This document shows, piece by piece, positions 55,665-64,000 of a stretch of DNA of 64,000 nt (position 1 is the first letter of the stretch; every line of letters starts with the position of its first letter). The position numbers and the translations under genes were made by a program. The DNA comes from Euborellia annulipes (lineage: Eukaryota; Arthropoda; Insecta; Dermaptera; Anisolabididae): NCBI GenBank assembly GCA_023213315.1, contig JAKCPI010005399.1:62001-126000 (forward strand), in the 5' to 3' direction. A model generated the notes under the pieces. The model saw nothing but the letters and a program-made list of their open reading frames with translations, ran no database searches and was not told where the DNA came from.

Positions 55665-55822
55665 AAAAACATATAACCAAGTATTTATTAATTTAAATAA
55701 GCGAAAAATGTAGGTACCGCCGGGAGTCGCACCACGGATCAGTCGATTTACGCTCAACATGCCCCGGCGGTACCTACATTTTTCGCTTATTTAAATTAAT
55801 AAATACTTGGTTATATGTTTTT
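55665..55822. repeat. Family D palindrome, tRNA-like loop
   Basis: The 59-bp arms 55665-55723 and 55764-55822 are perfect or nearly so (aaaaacatataaccaagtat at the left end). The loop text agtcgcaccacggatcagtc, gatttacgctcaacatgcc resembles the anticodon-to-T-arm part of a tRNA on the minus strand. A half copy is at 8424-8575. Confidence 0.8.
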
Positions 55823-56048
55823 CATAATTACTTCATGGACCAACACATGATATATATAATTTTTTATTTATCAAAGAAATTAGGTTTCAAAAATTAAAAA
55901 CACTGGCGTTTATTTAGAAACTTGTGAAAAATAGCGACTTATTCTAAAAATCAGCGTACTACGAATTCCAAAAAAATTTTTGTTGCGTAAGTTTAGAGAA
56001 GCAGAAATAAAAAAGTCCATATGTTGGATGTAAGATTTAATAATAATT

Positions 56049-56298
56049 GGACCCTGTTATGCAATGGTGTGTCAAAGACCAAACATCGAGTTTTGAGAAA
56101 ATCAACATTCAAGTTTTTTTTTTTTAATGGATTATATATAATTTTTGTTGTCAATTGTGCAAGTAACATTAAATATAAATTTTTTTTGGACATATTTCAT
56201 AAAAAATATTATTAATTATAGCATTTGAAACAATATTCCCTGCTTAACTCAATTTTGAAATTTTTTTGTCTTTGACACACCATTGCATAACAGGGTCC
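56049..56298. mobile_element. MITE E, copy 3, inserted beside an S copy
   Basis: 250 bp, ends ggaccctgttatgcaatggt and the inverse (accattgcataacagggtcc). Flanked by aatt on both sides. It lies between the left target duplication of an S retroposon and the S element itself. Confidence 0.9.
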
Positions 56299-56304
56299 AA
56301 TTAT

Positions 56305-56540
56305 CTTCTTCTTCTTTTATCCTCGCCATATTCCCGCTATGCGGGGTCGGCGGACCTCACTATTTCCCTCCAACCCTATCATGCGTTTTAGTATAGAACA
56401 AGCCGGCCCGTGGAACGGTCTGACGCCTGTTGAAAAGAGGAAGATAGAGACATACATACAAAGAACAGATAGACTGTCTCTCCCAGCTCGGGTAGCTCGT
56501 GGTCGCCATCCACGTACCCACAAGATTTGGGCCCCTGAGC
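56305..56540 (-). mobile_element. Short retroposon S, copy 9, with target duplication
   Basis: Complete element with a (GAA)n tail at 56305-56316. Its 15-bp target duplication gatttaataataatt is at 56541-56555 on one side and at 56034-56048 on the other, separated from the element by MITE E. Confidence 0.9.
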
Positions 56541-56555
56541 GATTTAATAATAATT

Positions 56556-57157
56556 GAATACAAAATAAAGAAAATCTAAATATTGCTCGGTTAACTCGTG
56601 TTCGCTTTCCTCTTATTCCTCCAAAGTCAGTAATATACACCTATATAATTAATGACATTTTTTTCTAAACATCATATCTTATATATTTATCATTTTTTAG
56701 TGTGGTTTGAATATTTTTTTTTATTTATTCGAGTAGGGGATCTTATCCCACACATCAAGTAACATATTAAATTTAAAAAGAAATGCTTATCGTTTTAAAA
56801 AGAGATGTCAAATGATGTAAGTTGGAAAGAAAAAGCAGTTAGAGCAATTTGAATATGGAACGAAACAACAAAGCACTCGAACGGAAGGATGAAAAAAGAG
56901 GGAAGGAGGGAGGGAAGAAGTACCTTCCAAGGGAATGTAATGAAATAAAGCCGGGCCAATTGCATTTCTATATCCCATTGACGATTTGCAGAAAACGTAT
57001 CTCTCTCTCTCTAGTATAGCAAATTGCTTGCTCAAGATTGAAACATGGAATATAAGAGATCATCTCGATCTCTTTACAAATATCAAATATATCCGGCTCC
57101 ATTTTCAAATTAACTGGATATTTTTTATATAAATTATTTTCTAAAAAAAAAAAAAAT
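56556..57157. other. Unique-looking interval
   Basis: 56800-57060 is less AT-rich, purine-rich (gggaaggagggagggaagaa) and carries a CT repeat at 57001-57012. Open frames of 75 and 90 codons on the minus strand show no domain. No gene call. Confidence 0.35.
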
Positions 57158-57505
57158 CGCAATCGTAATCTTAACTTAATAATTGGAAAATGGGAATGAT
57201 AATGGGAAATCAATAGAGGCATGTTAAAAACTGAGAACAATATTTATTTAGCAATTTGAAGATTTGAATCATTTTAAATTATTTTAAAAAATATATTTTA
57301 TTAATTTAAAAATTGAATAATTAAAACTCACAATTATTTTTTATAATTCGTCATATATATTAAAATTTAACTTTCCTATTTTTGTCGTCACGGCATGTGA
57401 CGTAATGGCTTGTAGTGTCACGGCCGTGACGGCTTGTAACGCGACATGCTGATAGAAGAGCGAAAAAAATTTGAGAGGATCAAATAAAAGTTTCACTTTA
57501 ATAAA
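57158..57505. mobile_element. MITE C, copy 3, left-truncated
   Basis: Matches the right part of MITE C from cttaacttaataattggaaa to aaataaaagtttcacttt. The CRE-like region has tgacgtaatgg and the palindrome gtcacggccgtgac. Confidence 0.7.
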
Positions 57506-58154
57506 TTAAATATCTCTTAAATTTAAGAGATATCAGAATAATAACTTTAATAATTTATTTATAATATGGTTAATGTTGAAATATTAAGCAGCGTTTAAAA
57601 GAGTATTATCAAATGCTGAGTTCAAGCTGTGAGTCGAGCTCCCAGTGGACCGCAAACAAACACTACATTTTGATTTAAAAGATTTTAATATGAAAATATT
57701 ATAATCTATACATAACCCTTTGAGGACCATAAGGTTTTCCATTTCCGGTTGTATATAGAACATAGAATCAGACCTGGATTTAAATCAGTGCGGCTGTAAA
57801 TAAATCAATATGGAGTTCTTTTTGTTTCGAATGGAGTTGTAACTTTAAATTTGTAATATTTATTTTGTTTAATTCATGTTAATTAAATTAGGTTGTAAAC
57901 TGTTACTCTCTGTTTTTAGGTAAATCTGGTGTTGAATAAGGAAGGATATGGTTATAATGTTGGAGAAAGGTAAAAAAATCAAGTGTTACTGATCGTACAC
58001 ATATATTTAGTTTCCGCCAATAAACGTCTTAGTAACAATTTTTAGCTGGCCAAATGAAATAGTTTTCCGAGGCCAAGTTGTTCTTGTTGTTATTAAATAA
58101 AAAATATGATATATTTGTATAACATAGCAAAGCTCCGGACAAGAATGAGACATT
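57506..58154. other. AT-rich stretch with family A scrap
   Basis: 57966-58020 keeps the family A end in very worn form (aaaaaaatcaagtgttactg, then acatatatttagtttccgcc). Otherwise nothing recognised. Confidence 0.4.
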
Positions 58155-58203
58155 TAGATACCTGAAGAAGGCCATTGAATGAGTAGCCGAAACGTTGTAT
58201 CTT
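58155..58203 (+). repeat. Hammerhead-like core, family B relic
   Basis: agatac, CTGAAGA, A, GGCC...GCC hairpin, GAAACGTT, gtatct: stem I pairs over 6 bp and the core order is intact. The surrounding text matches the compound palindrome at 27650-28905. No second arm. Confidence 0.65.
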
Positions 58204-59110
58204 ATACACATAAATACCCGAAGTTATGAATTTTTTAATTTAATAATCAAATTAAAAAAAAATTATATAATTACAAATGTTTAAAAAAATATAATAAAAT
58301 TTAAGTAGAAAAATATTTTCTTTGAATCTTTAAGAAGAAAATATGGCTTATCCGGACATTATTTTCGGCCATGTCACAAAACTTTGCACAAAGGAAGAAA
58401 AAAATAATAAAAAAGATAAAAACGAGCCGAGGGAAACAAAAAGCAACCCTTACCATGTTCTTAATTGTTATTTAAAAATATGATAAACCAAATTGTCAAA
58501 CGACCATGCGATCAAGTTGAAAACATTATTCAATAGATGTGATGATATATAAATATATATCATGAGAGAAAATGGTGATCATTAGGCGTATTTTTAATGA
58601 TCACTAATGGTTAGCAATTCTAAGCCACTAGAATGGGAATGAATCACTTGAAAGGGGATGGGGGGAGGGACTTTGTTGGTGAACAAAAAGAATTCTTAAG
58701 GGAGCCACCCCAATGAGATGTTGTTCCAACTTACAAAGATACAAAGATATCGATTTAAAGTCAGAGCCAAGTCTTTTAAATAAATGAACAGTGTTGGGCC
58801 GGAAGATGATTTTCTCTCTCATGGACCATTAAAATCTCAAGCCATAGAGAGGAAAAACAAAATTTCAACACATATCAAGACCAAGAAGGTTTCTATAATT
58901 TCAAAGAAAATTAAAAAAAAAAAAGAGAAAGAGCGAAAAAAAATTTCCAACATATAATCATTACTATAAAAATAAATTTTTATGTCTCCATCTTTTTAAA
59001 TATCTTATTTTCGGGATAAAAAATATAATCAAAAAGAAAATTCAAAACAGATTCTAACTCTATTAGTAAAAAAGATTTGTCAAATAAATTTCAATAACAT
59101 TTAAGCTAAT
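58204..59110. other. AT-rich interval, nothing firm
   Basis: 58560-58830 is less AT-rich and single copy in the window, with a 64-codon minus frame lacking any domain. Confidence 0.35.
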
Positions 59111-59114
59111 TTTC

Positions 59115-59400
59115 TTACAAAAATGGTGAATTGGGGTATTTAACGGACGAAATTCAAAAAACAACCCCGAAATTACTTTTAGGGAATATTTTAGCGTAGA
59201 AAACATATTGATATCTCATTTCAGTTAAAAGATGAAAAATCCGAATTTTTCATAAAAATGACGATTTGGGGTTTTTAGGGGTCGAATTTCAAAAAACCCC
59301 GAAATTACTTTTTAGAGGGTCATTTAGGGAAGGTTTTAGCAAAGAAAGCAAATTGATATCTAATCTCGTTTTAGTATTATTAAAAAAAAAAAAAATACTG
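59115..59400. repeat. Diverged tandem repeat, unit about 140 bp
   Basis: Two units: the first has aaaaatggtgaattggggta and aaccccgaaattacttttag; the second has aaaaatgacgatttggggtt and aaccccgaaattacttttta. Both continue through a tttagc, gatatctcat/gatatctaat block. The origin is unknown. Confidence 0.6.
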
Positions 59401-59578
59401 ATAAATAACCATTTAGTGCCCTTAAAATTGGGATTTCGAAAAATCGCTTCTTAAATGACTCCTAGGGCATAAAAGGACTCTACATGCCAAATTTCAGCTT
59501 TATAGATGTTATAGTTTAGACCCTGCGGTGTAATCAGTTAGTCACATATCACTTTATATACAGTATATAGAATAGATA

Positions 59579-60708
59579 GGGAAGAGAGGGGTAATGGCGC
59601 TCACTGGGTAATGGCGCTCACCCCTGTAACTCTGTCAAAATAAAACTTAGCAAATCGCCACGGAGCGTGAAATGTAAGGGGAGGGGGTCTCTAGCAGGCA
59701 ACAATGCAAAAGGACAGTAAGCTTGCGTCATGTGACCGTGAAGTGAGTTTCTTCGTTTGTGGCCGCACTGATCTAATTTTCGGTGTCGTGTTTTTTGTCG
59801 ATAAGTCCAAAATTTTAATGCTTATTAAATTTTTAATTTTACTTTTCTGACAATAAAACTATTCTATTCTGTGATAATGTAATCAATTTTCAACAATTGC
59901 AAATGATTTTTTTTTATTTCAAATTAATTATAAAACTACCGTTTGGGGTAATACCGCTCATCTGAGCGCCATTACCCCTTAGAAAGTTTTTCAGACTGTG
60001 AAGATGAAGAGCAGCTTTGTGACGATGACAGTGATGATGAGTTGAATGTGGATGATGAAAATTATAACAAAAGTATTATTTGCGAAGAAATTGGAAAAAA
60101 TAACGAGTTGTGGTATCGTTGTACCATCTGTGGAATGTGGGCTCATGCTATGTGTTCAGGGTGGGATTCGCCAGATGGATATATCTGTGATTTATGTGTC
60201 CAAAAATAAAATATTTCTATTTCTAATTTGTGTTACCTCTAATAATAGTAATTAGTTTATATTATAATTATAATAATTGAAGTTGATTTCACATCGAAGA
60301 CTTTACTCTATTTGTTATATTGAAAAAGGCTAATCTTACGTCCAAATGGGAATGATTGATGCTAATTTGTGATTGTAGACTTTACTTTTATTGTATAAGA
60401 TTGATCTCATAAATATTTCTTTAATTAAAATGTATCTTACATGTTATATTCCAAAAAACATGTTTGAGCGTTATTACCCCATGCCCTGAGCGGCATTACC
60501 CAAAGCCAGGGGCAATGCCGCTCAAACATGTTTTTTTAAATATTGTTTCCCTACTACTAGTAGGTCAAAGATATATGCTTTTGGTGTTAAATTGTTGATT
60601 ACTCGATAATTAAAGTCTTTATTACCCATCTTAATTTGGAATTATAATAAATGATTTAAAAGATACACCATGTTTTCCTTAAGTGAACGCCATTCCCCCT
60701 CTCTCCCC
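59579..60708 (+). mobile_element. Element K, pogo/Tc1-type DNA transposon relic
   Basis: 1130 bp bounded by TIRs of about 26 bp (gggaagagaggggtaatggc, gctcac and the inverse gtgaacgccattccccctct, ctcccc) and flanked by TA on both sides (59577-59578, 60709-60710). The TIR core GGGTAATGGCGCTCA is repeated eight times through the element in both orientations. Only the end of a transposase frame remains (59982-60209). Almost all of the enzyme, including its catalytic domain, is missing, so the element is non-autonomous. Confidence 0.85.
59982..60209 (+). pseudogene. Transposase C-terminal zinc-finger tail
   Basis: An open frame without a proper start encodes about 75 residues: an acidic stretch (ESFSDCEDEEQLCDDDSDDE), then a compact Cys/His cluster, WYRCTICGMWAHAMCSGW followed by YICDLC. 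The order C-x2-C, H-x2-C, C-x2-C and the Trp residues resemble the PHD-like C-terminus found on some pogo/Tigger-type transposases, where it may mediate protein or chromatin contact. Position inside element K, before its right TIR and with TAA at 60207, agrees. The frame is closed upstream by a stop at 59949-59951, so the catalytic part has been deleted. Confidence 0.7.
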
Positions 60709-60710
60709 TA

Positions 60711-60827
60711 GATAGATAAAACCTTTGAAACGAATAACCTAGTGTTTAATTTATATATTTATTTTAATTTACAAAATGTTTCAACGAAAACCTACGGTCG
60801 AAAGTTCTTAGGAAAGATTGAAGAAAT
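60711..60827. other. AT-rich spacer
   Basis: No feature. Confidence 0.4.
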
Positions 60828-60955
60828 ATAAATATTTTCTGTTTATAAATTCCGTAGAACTCTCGGAAACTAAATATATGTCGACACAAAAAATCGAGTG
60901 TGACAACAACTAAGAGAGTGTGCTGTGCGAATAGTCACACCAGATTTTTTAAAAC
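60828..60955 (+). repeat. Family A terminal-half fragment
   Basis: The aaatataaatattttctgtt block, the gtcggaaactaaatatatgtcg-type block and a shortened terminal hairpin ending agtcacaccagatttttt. Confidence 0.75.
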
Positions 60956-61182
60956 ATATAGCTCTGACTTTGCCAATTTTTTTGAGTTCCACTCAATGGT
61001 TTGTTATGAAATTCGGCCCAAGACAGAGGCTAACGTCTCAACTGTTATGGCTGAGTTTCAAAAAGTTTGGTCCAGTGCAAGCTGAGAGAGATCATCTATC
61101 AAAAATAATACAGTGCCTACCCCCACAGACCGCACAACACTGCGGTCCTCTGCGTACTAAATAAATGAGTATTAAGCTGATG
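60956..61182. other. Unidentified segment between two A fragments
   Basis: About 225 bp, less AT-rich than its surroundings, with two overlapping open frames of 61 and 79 codons (60900-61085, 60925-61164). Sequence such as ccccacagaccgcacaacac is unlike any family here. It could be a captured or inserted exon piece. I do not recognise a domain. Confidence 0.3.
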
Positions 61183-61324
61183 TCGCGAAAACCACTTTTT
61201 TGGATTCAGGGGACCTCAAAACGTGAAGATCCATCAAAATCTCGACATCGAATTTTTGACATGAATCCAATACTTTCTCTCTATATATATATTACATATA
61301 TACATAGGTAAGAGAAAGTAAAAA
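61183..61324 (-). repeat. Family A first-end fragment
   Basis: Minus strand: tacataggtaagagaaagta end hairpin, then the conserved block back to gtcgcgaaaaccactttttt. Confidence 0.85.
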
Positions 61325-61865
61325 TTAACTTTAAAAAAATATTCCTGTTTTTAAGGTTGTTCGGATAGTACATCGTAAGTCATAATAGAATCTAAATTTT
61401 TTTTTTAAATAAAATTAAAAATTTGAATGCCAAAATTCCTTATTATAATTTAGTCGTGACCTATCATAGTTTATAATTGTATTAAGTTAATAATTTAATT
61501 AGCAAAAATAATAAATGAATGACTTTGGACTTGAGCAGTATTTCACGTAATATAGAACTGGCAACATTGCATTCATCAACTATCTATTTTAAATCTTAAA
61601 CGCCTTAAATTTTATTTTATTTAATATATTACAATGTTTAATGCAAATCAGTTTAAACAAAATGAACGATTTGCGAGAAAAAATATCTTAAAATTGAAAA
61701 AAAAAAATGTAAAAAGTAAAAATATGCAAACAAATTTTATAATTTTGCATCCATGGAATGGTACTGAAGCCCCCCGAGCTCCGTCCCCTGGCTACGTGCC
61801 TAAAAGAACCAATATTCAGTTATTGAAAAAGTGAAAATTCAATAGTTGTTCATCTACTTTTGAAT

Positions 61866-61908
<43 letters not shown>

Positions 61909-63073
61909 CCGTTCTATAATTAATTGAAACAATGTACAGTGAGTGCTAAAGTTAAAGGGTAACCACTCAAGTTTTTTCTCATGTGATTATTTTAGTTTTT
62001 ATAATATATATATATATATATTATATTGAGATATTACCCTATTCTCCCCTTCTCTGTCCAAGCCCTTACAAAATTTATATAATTTAACTAAAACTTATTC
62101 ATCATTAAAGACTCAATATTAAATCTCTAGATCAATTCAATCTTTTCGAAATATCAATGCAGAAACTCTTAAAGTATTTGAAACACAAAGAAAATCGAAA
62201 GAACTTCCCACTGTAATTCTATTCTATGGTTGAATCATAGAAATCTCCATTAAAAACTTTTCAAATTAAAAAAAAAATAATTAAAGAATCATATCACTCA
62301 ACAGATGGATCTGTTTTAACTTCATTCATTGTACATGTTTGATATTTAAAATGGGCAAGTGATTATTATAGAATGTTTGTGATTAGGGAAAGGACCACGT
62401 TGAAGATGAACATCAATAACTTAATTTAGCAGTTGAGGTAAGTTGAACCAACTTGAACTGGGGTAACAAGATTATTTTTAGAGAAGCCACTTGGTCCTTG
62501 AATTAAATGCAATCGCTTCGAATCATTTCTCGTTTTTGTTTATAACTAAGACGTGTGCCTCTGCGGATTCCCGTAAGAAGTAGATTTCATAATATCTTGA
62601 AAAGCTTTATAGTTAAAAATAAAATAAAGATTTTATACCCAATGGTGTGCATTGATGCCTGTTTAATCCTTCTAAAAATGTTTCCTTTTATAATTACTTT
62701 TAAGTGATTGTGGCCTTCAGATCACCCTCACCCTAGAATATTAACATATTTTCACTCTAGGTTTCTTTGTGTTTTTAATAAAAGATTTGATATTGAAAAA
62801 TAATATTTGTTTATTATTATTAATCTGATTAACTAGAAATTTCCTATTCCAAGTATCGGAATTTAATATGATGAATTTAGATTTTCCAACGTTTCGTCAT
62901 TAAGAAATCGTTTTTTTGTTTGAGCTGGTTATGGTAATTAATGAATCGGAGAAAAGACCAGCATCGCGTTAATTTCTAGATTAAAATTGAATTAAATTAT
63001 GGATTATCAAGCATTTTAATGTAATAATTAAACAATAAGTTATGATATAAAAATGAAAAATATTTAATTTATT
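61325..63073. other. AT-rich interval with TA repeat and M scrap
   Basis: (TA)n at 61870-61903 and 62006-62022. 61937-62015 begins cagtgagtgctaaagtt and holds ctcatgtgattattttagtt, a diverged MITE M left part. A worn patch near 62880-62960. No gene recognised. Confidence 0.45.
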
Positions 63074-63641
63074 ATTTTTACTTTCTCGTACCCTATATAT
63101 GAAATATATAGAGAGAGAAAGTATTGCGATCATGTCAAAAATTCGATGTCGAGATTTTGATGAATATACATGTTTTGAGGTCCCCTGAGTCCAAAAAAAG
63201 TAGATCCCGCAAATTGGTCTGTGTGTGTGTGTGTATGTATGTGTGTCTGTGTGTATGTATGTGTGTGTGGACAGATTTTTAGCATGAAGGAGTTGAGCTA
63301 GCGGATTGAAATTTTATATTTAACTTAGGTACCTTTGAAGAATCTCAAAATAAGCTTTTGAACAAAATCGGCCAAAAAGTACTAGTACTTTACTGATGTA
63401 CTTTTTCAGTTTTTTTCGATTTTCTCAAAATTCCCTCCAAGGATTTTTTTTTAAATTCATAAATGAACTATTTTTTAGATGCTCTTTAAAATGTATATTC
63501 TCATTTTGCCGTTGAAATCTTCTGAAGACCACTTTACTCTTGTTCTTCATAGGAAAGTAGAAATGGTTGCCATGGTAACGGAATTTAAATCTTTTTCTTT
63601 TTATTAGATTAAAAATCAATTATTATTAAAATTCTCATTTA
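63074..63641 (+). repeat. Family A half copy (first half)
   Basis: Runs from tttttactttctcgtaccct to the gaatttaaatctttttcttt, gattaaaaatcaattattat block and then stops. It carries the ggtacctttgaagaatctc variant (63327-63345), otherwise seen only in the copy at 5105-6155. A long (GT)n-type tract lies at 63221-63268. Confidence 0.9.
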
Positions 63642-64000
63642 TTACTTTCTCTTAGCCTATATATGAAATATATAGAGAGAGAAAGTATTGCGATCATGTC
63701 AAAAATTCGATGTCGAGATTTTGATGGATATACATGTTTTGAGGTCCCCTGAGTCCAAAAAAGTGGGTCCCGCAAATTGGTCTGTGTGTGTGTATGTATG
63801 TATGTATGTATGTGTGGACAGATTTTTAGCATGAAGGAATTGAGCTACCGGATTGAAATTTTATATTTACCTTAGGTACCTTCCCACACGCTCAAAATAA
63901 GCTTTTGAACAAAATCGGCCAAAAAGTACTAGTACTTTACTGATGTACTTTTTCAGTTTTTTTCGATTTTCTCAAAATTCCCTCCAAGGATTTTTTTTAA
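63642..64000 (+). repeat. Family A copy, cut by window edge
   Basis: Begins tttattactttctcttagc directly after the preceding half copy. It carries the ggtaccttcccacacgctc variant (63876-63894) shared only with 6677-7728. It runs off the window in the oligo-T block. Confidence 0.9.

Noticed and set aside
61870..61903. (TA)n tract as a cruciform or origin-like signal
   Set aside because: A simple dinucleotide repeat with no supporting flanking structure.

Overview
The window is AT-rich eukaryotic DNA packed with interspersed repeats. No complete protein gene can be supported. The longest open frame (142 codons, 21811-22239) is an artefact of a 72-bp tandem repeat. There is no operon structure, no rRNA, no intact tRNA and no CRISPR array. 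The mix of mariner/pogo/hAT-type non-autonomous DNA transposons, a short retroposon and hammerhead-bearing palindromes suggests an invertebrate animal, possibly an arthropod. That is inference; I cannot name the species.

Families named here. A: a 0.6-1.05 kb repeat with a hairpin at each end, about 33 full or partial copies on both strands, roughly a quarter of the window by my count. B: palindromic elements carrying a hammerhead-ribozyme-like core, some with a one-sided tail and 11-16 bp target duplications. S: a short retroposon (SINE-like), nine copies, all in one orientation. M: a mariner-type MITE, TA target, about 0.21 kb. E: a 0.25 kb MITE beginning GGACCCTG. hAT-type MITEs with perfect 8-bp duplications. 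C: a MITE rich in TGACGTCA-like sites. G: a MITE with three TTACGTAA sites. I: foldback elements beginning TTAGGGCCGG. D: palindromes with tRNA-like B-box arms. K: a 1.13 kb pogo/Tc1-type element keeping the C-terminal zinc-finger end of its transposase.

Layout. 1-7.7 kb: A copies, a G element, a hAT MITE, then three adjacent A copies (5.1-7.7 kb). 7.7-13.9 kb: S copies, B palindromes, D elements and an E MITE nested in a B element. 13.9-24 kb: A copies, a textbook M MITE, a hammerhead-bearing palindrome, a 38-bp-arm perfect hairpin and a hAT element with internal satellite. 24-31 kb: a 1.39 kb foldback I element, a compound B palindrome, and a decayed mariner transposase. 31-46 kb: A copies used repeatedly as insertion targets by hAT, B, S, M and F elements, up to three levels deep. 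46-58 kb: C elements, an A copy holding two M MITEs, a B palindrome with clear target duplication, and an S/E nest whose order of insertion can be read. 58-64 kb: a B relic, K, and two A copies at the right edge.

Family A is conserved enough to act as an empty-site reference, so target duplications of the younger elements can be verified inside the window. Stretches between repeats are AT-rich and mostly featureless. A few more GC-rich unique islands (about 18.0, 24.0, 34.6, 36.5 and 47.4 kb) are the only candidates for host exons or regulatory sequence.
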